Shown here piece by piece: positions 4,922 to 5,917 of a DNA stretch of 5,917 bases. Each line of letters begins with the position of its first letter. The first letter of the stretch is position 1. The DNA is from Chloroflexota bacterium (GTDB taxonomy: Bacteria > Chloroflexota > Anaerolineae > Promineifilales > Promineifilaceae), in contig JAUVOB010000114.1 of NCBI GenBank assembly GCA_030599405.1, positions 1 through 5,917 on the forward strand, given 5' to 3'. Under the pieces are notes generated by a model. The model worked only from the letters and a program-made list of their open reading frames with translations. It searched no databases and was not told where the DNA came from. Position numbers and translations under genes: made by a program.

Positions 4922-5917
4922 TTATGAATTATGACGAATCTCTTCACTCAATATCTTGTGGAGGATGGCGCTCATCGTCGCGTACGTCGGATCCATACCG
5001 AAATAGGACAAGTGTTGGGCGCCCAGATTCTTGCCCTTACTGAATGGAGTATCCGAAGCATAGTGGAGTACGCCGATGGGGAAGGGCGCACTGTACAGAT
5101 TGACTAGTTCATTGCGCGGAAAACGTTGAGGCCGCGTCATCTCATAAATACTGCTCAGGTACGGCCCGGCTTCCATTTCGATGACTGTGTAACCCTCCTG
5201 ATAGAAGACATCCATGTAAGTTTCGTTCTGAAGAAAAGTTCCTAATGCTGACGTCGCCTTCTGATTGTCCATCACTGCTCCGTAGACAAGGTAAGGGGCA
5301 ACGTCATTAGCACCAAGGCAATTATCAAAGAGGTAAGTGTTTTCTGATTGTTCATCGTGAACGACGTTCGGTATCATGACGTCCCCAATACGGCCGTTTA
5401 GAGTTGCAGCTTTGCCCATAATGAAGACACCACGGATGTCTGCGATATTCCGAGCAACCTCGGAGAGCACCAAATACGCCGCCATCCCAAGCGGGAAGTC
5501 GATATTGATTATCAATGCCTCACTATTACGGAGCGATTCAACTCCCGGCAGTTTAAGACGTGGATCGAGGCGCTCAGACTGAAGGCTACTCATCTTTACA
5601 ACCTGTACCTCAACATCAAAGACGTGCCGGCTGGGCGCTCTTACGATGCCAAGAGATTCCTCGTGTCGTATTCGATCTGTGGCAACCTGGGGATGAATTG
5701 CCTCGTATTTCTTAAGGGCGTAATAAAGGAAGTTTTCTCGGCTGCTGGGAACATTGCGCTCAAGGATGTCAGAATACTCGTCCTTCAGATCAGAAGAGCC
5801 TTTGGCCTCGATAAAACTGACTAGATCGTCCTCCCGCATTAATGCGAATCCTGAGAGAAGGTTTGCCAGGCTATGAGTATTGCTGGAAACGAAATAAATC
5901 GGATGATCTTCAAAACG
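4922..5917 (-). CDS. Nucleoside-phosphorylase-superfamily-like protein with N-terminal extension, 5' end cut by window edge
   Basis: The frame is open to the right edge: 331 residues are visible and the true start lies outside. The in-frame ATG at 5839 is internal, because the 26 codons before it read as ordinary protein (HPIYFVSSNTHSLANLLSGF, visible residues 5-24). Visible residues 133-325 resemble a PNP/UDP phosphorylase core: FIMGKAATLNGRIGDVMIP (165-183) matches the Gly-rich loop and 'GD' strand, VIEMEAGPY (245-253) matches the ribose-binding Met-Glu (Met248, Glu249), and YASDTPFSKG (286-295) matches the Ser-Asp with the catalytic-acid aspartate (Asp289). Known relatives cleave nucleosides or methylthioadenosine-type compounds. 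However, where many phosphorylases have Gly-Ser/Thr-x-Gly for phosphate, this protein has Gly-Lys-Ala-Ala (168-171). At least 130 further residues precede the core, unlike the usual 230-280-residue enzymes. No membrane segment is visible. It lies 22 nt upstream of the peptidase gene. Exact substrate and reaction are unknown; a nucleosidase or a non-enzymatic role is possible. Confidence 0.82.
   Translation of the reverse strand, partial: RFEDHPIYFVSSNTHSLANLLSGFALMREDDLVSFIEAKGSSDLKDEYSDILERNVPSSRENFLYYALKKYEAIHPQVATDRIRHEESLGIVRAPSRHVFDVEVQVVKMSSLQSERLDPRLKLPGVESLRNSEALIINIDFPLGMAAYLVLSEVARNIADIRGVFIMGKAATLNGRIGDVMIPNVVHDEQSENTYLFDNCLGANDVAPYLVYGAVMDNQKATSALGTFLQNETYMDVFYQEGYTVIEMEAGPYLSSIYEMTRPQRFPRNELVNLYSAPFPIGVLHYASDTPFSKGKNLGAQHLSYFGMDPTYATMSAILHKILSEEIRHNS

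Noticed and set aside
1..5917. CRISPR array, insertion sequence, integrase, toxin-antitoxin or phage-defence genes.
   Set aside because: There are no spaced direct repeats, no terminal inverted repeats with a transposase, and no coding sequence with such domains. Nearly all the window is accounted for by the five genes.

Overview
The window carries five protein-coding genes and no RNA gene, mobile element or CRISPR array that I can support. The gene set is chromosomal: an envelope or exopolysaccharide glycan pair beside housekeeping salvage-type enzymes. My best guess for the host is an uncultured bacterium of the Chloroflexota. This rests on recall that similar long coiled-coil proteins ending in a basic 'RRQPALVPVR'-type tail, and similar stand-alone M24 peptidases, occur there. 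It is an inference, not something the sequence proves. Base composition looks balanced (neither strongly AT- nor GC-rich) and even across the window, with no sign of a recently acquired island.

Layout, left to right. (1) Bases 1-1240, minus strand: a long coiled-coil protein whose 3' end runs off the left edge. It has a textbook Shine-Dalgarno and a perfect TATAAT box further upstream. (2) Bases 1241-1401: a short divergent promoter region with one TATAAT box on each strand. (3) Bases 1402-3811, plus strand: two consecutive GT-B fold, family-4-like glycosyltransferases, 31 nt apart and probably one transcription unit. The first has its TATAAT box so close to the ATG that the mRNA is predicted to be leaderless. 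(4) Bases 3808-4899, minus strand: an M24 Xaa-Pro-type metallopeptidase with all five metal ligands. It converges on the second glycosyltransferase so tightly that their stop codons share a CTAG tetranucleotide. (5) Bases 4922-5917, minus strand: a nucleoside-phosphorylase-superfamily-like protein with a long N-terminal extension and an altered phosphate-loop motif. Its reading frame is open to the right edge, so its start lies outside the window. It lies just upstream of the peptidase and is probably cotranscribed with it.

Functionally, the two glycosyltransferases probably add successive sugars to a surface or secreted glycan, and the divergent coiled-coil gene may share regulation with them. 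The phosphorylase-like protein and peptidase form a separate unit with no obvious link to the glycan genes. The least understood items are the phosphorylase-like protein and the coiled-coil protein. I see no clear evidence of a novel defence or mobile system.
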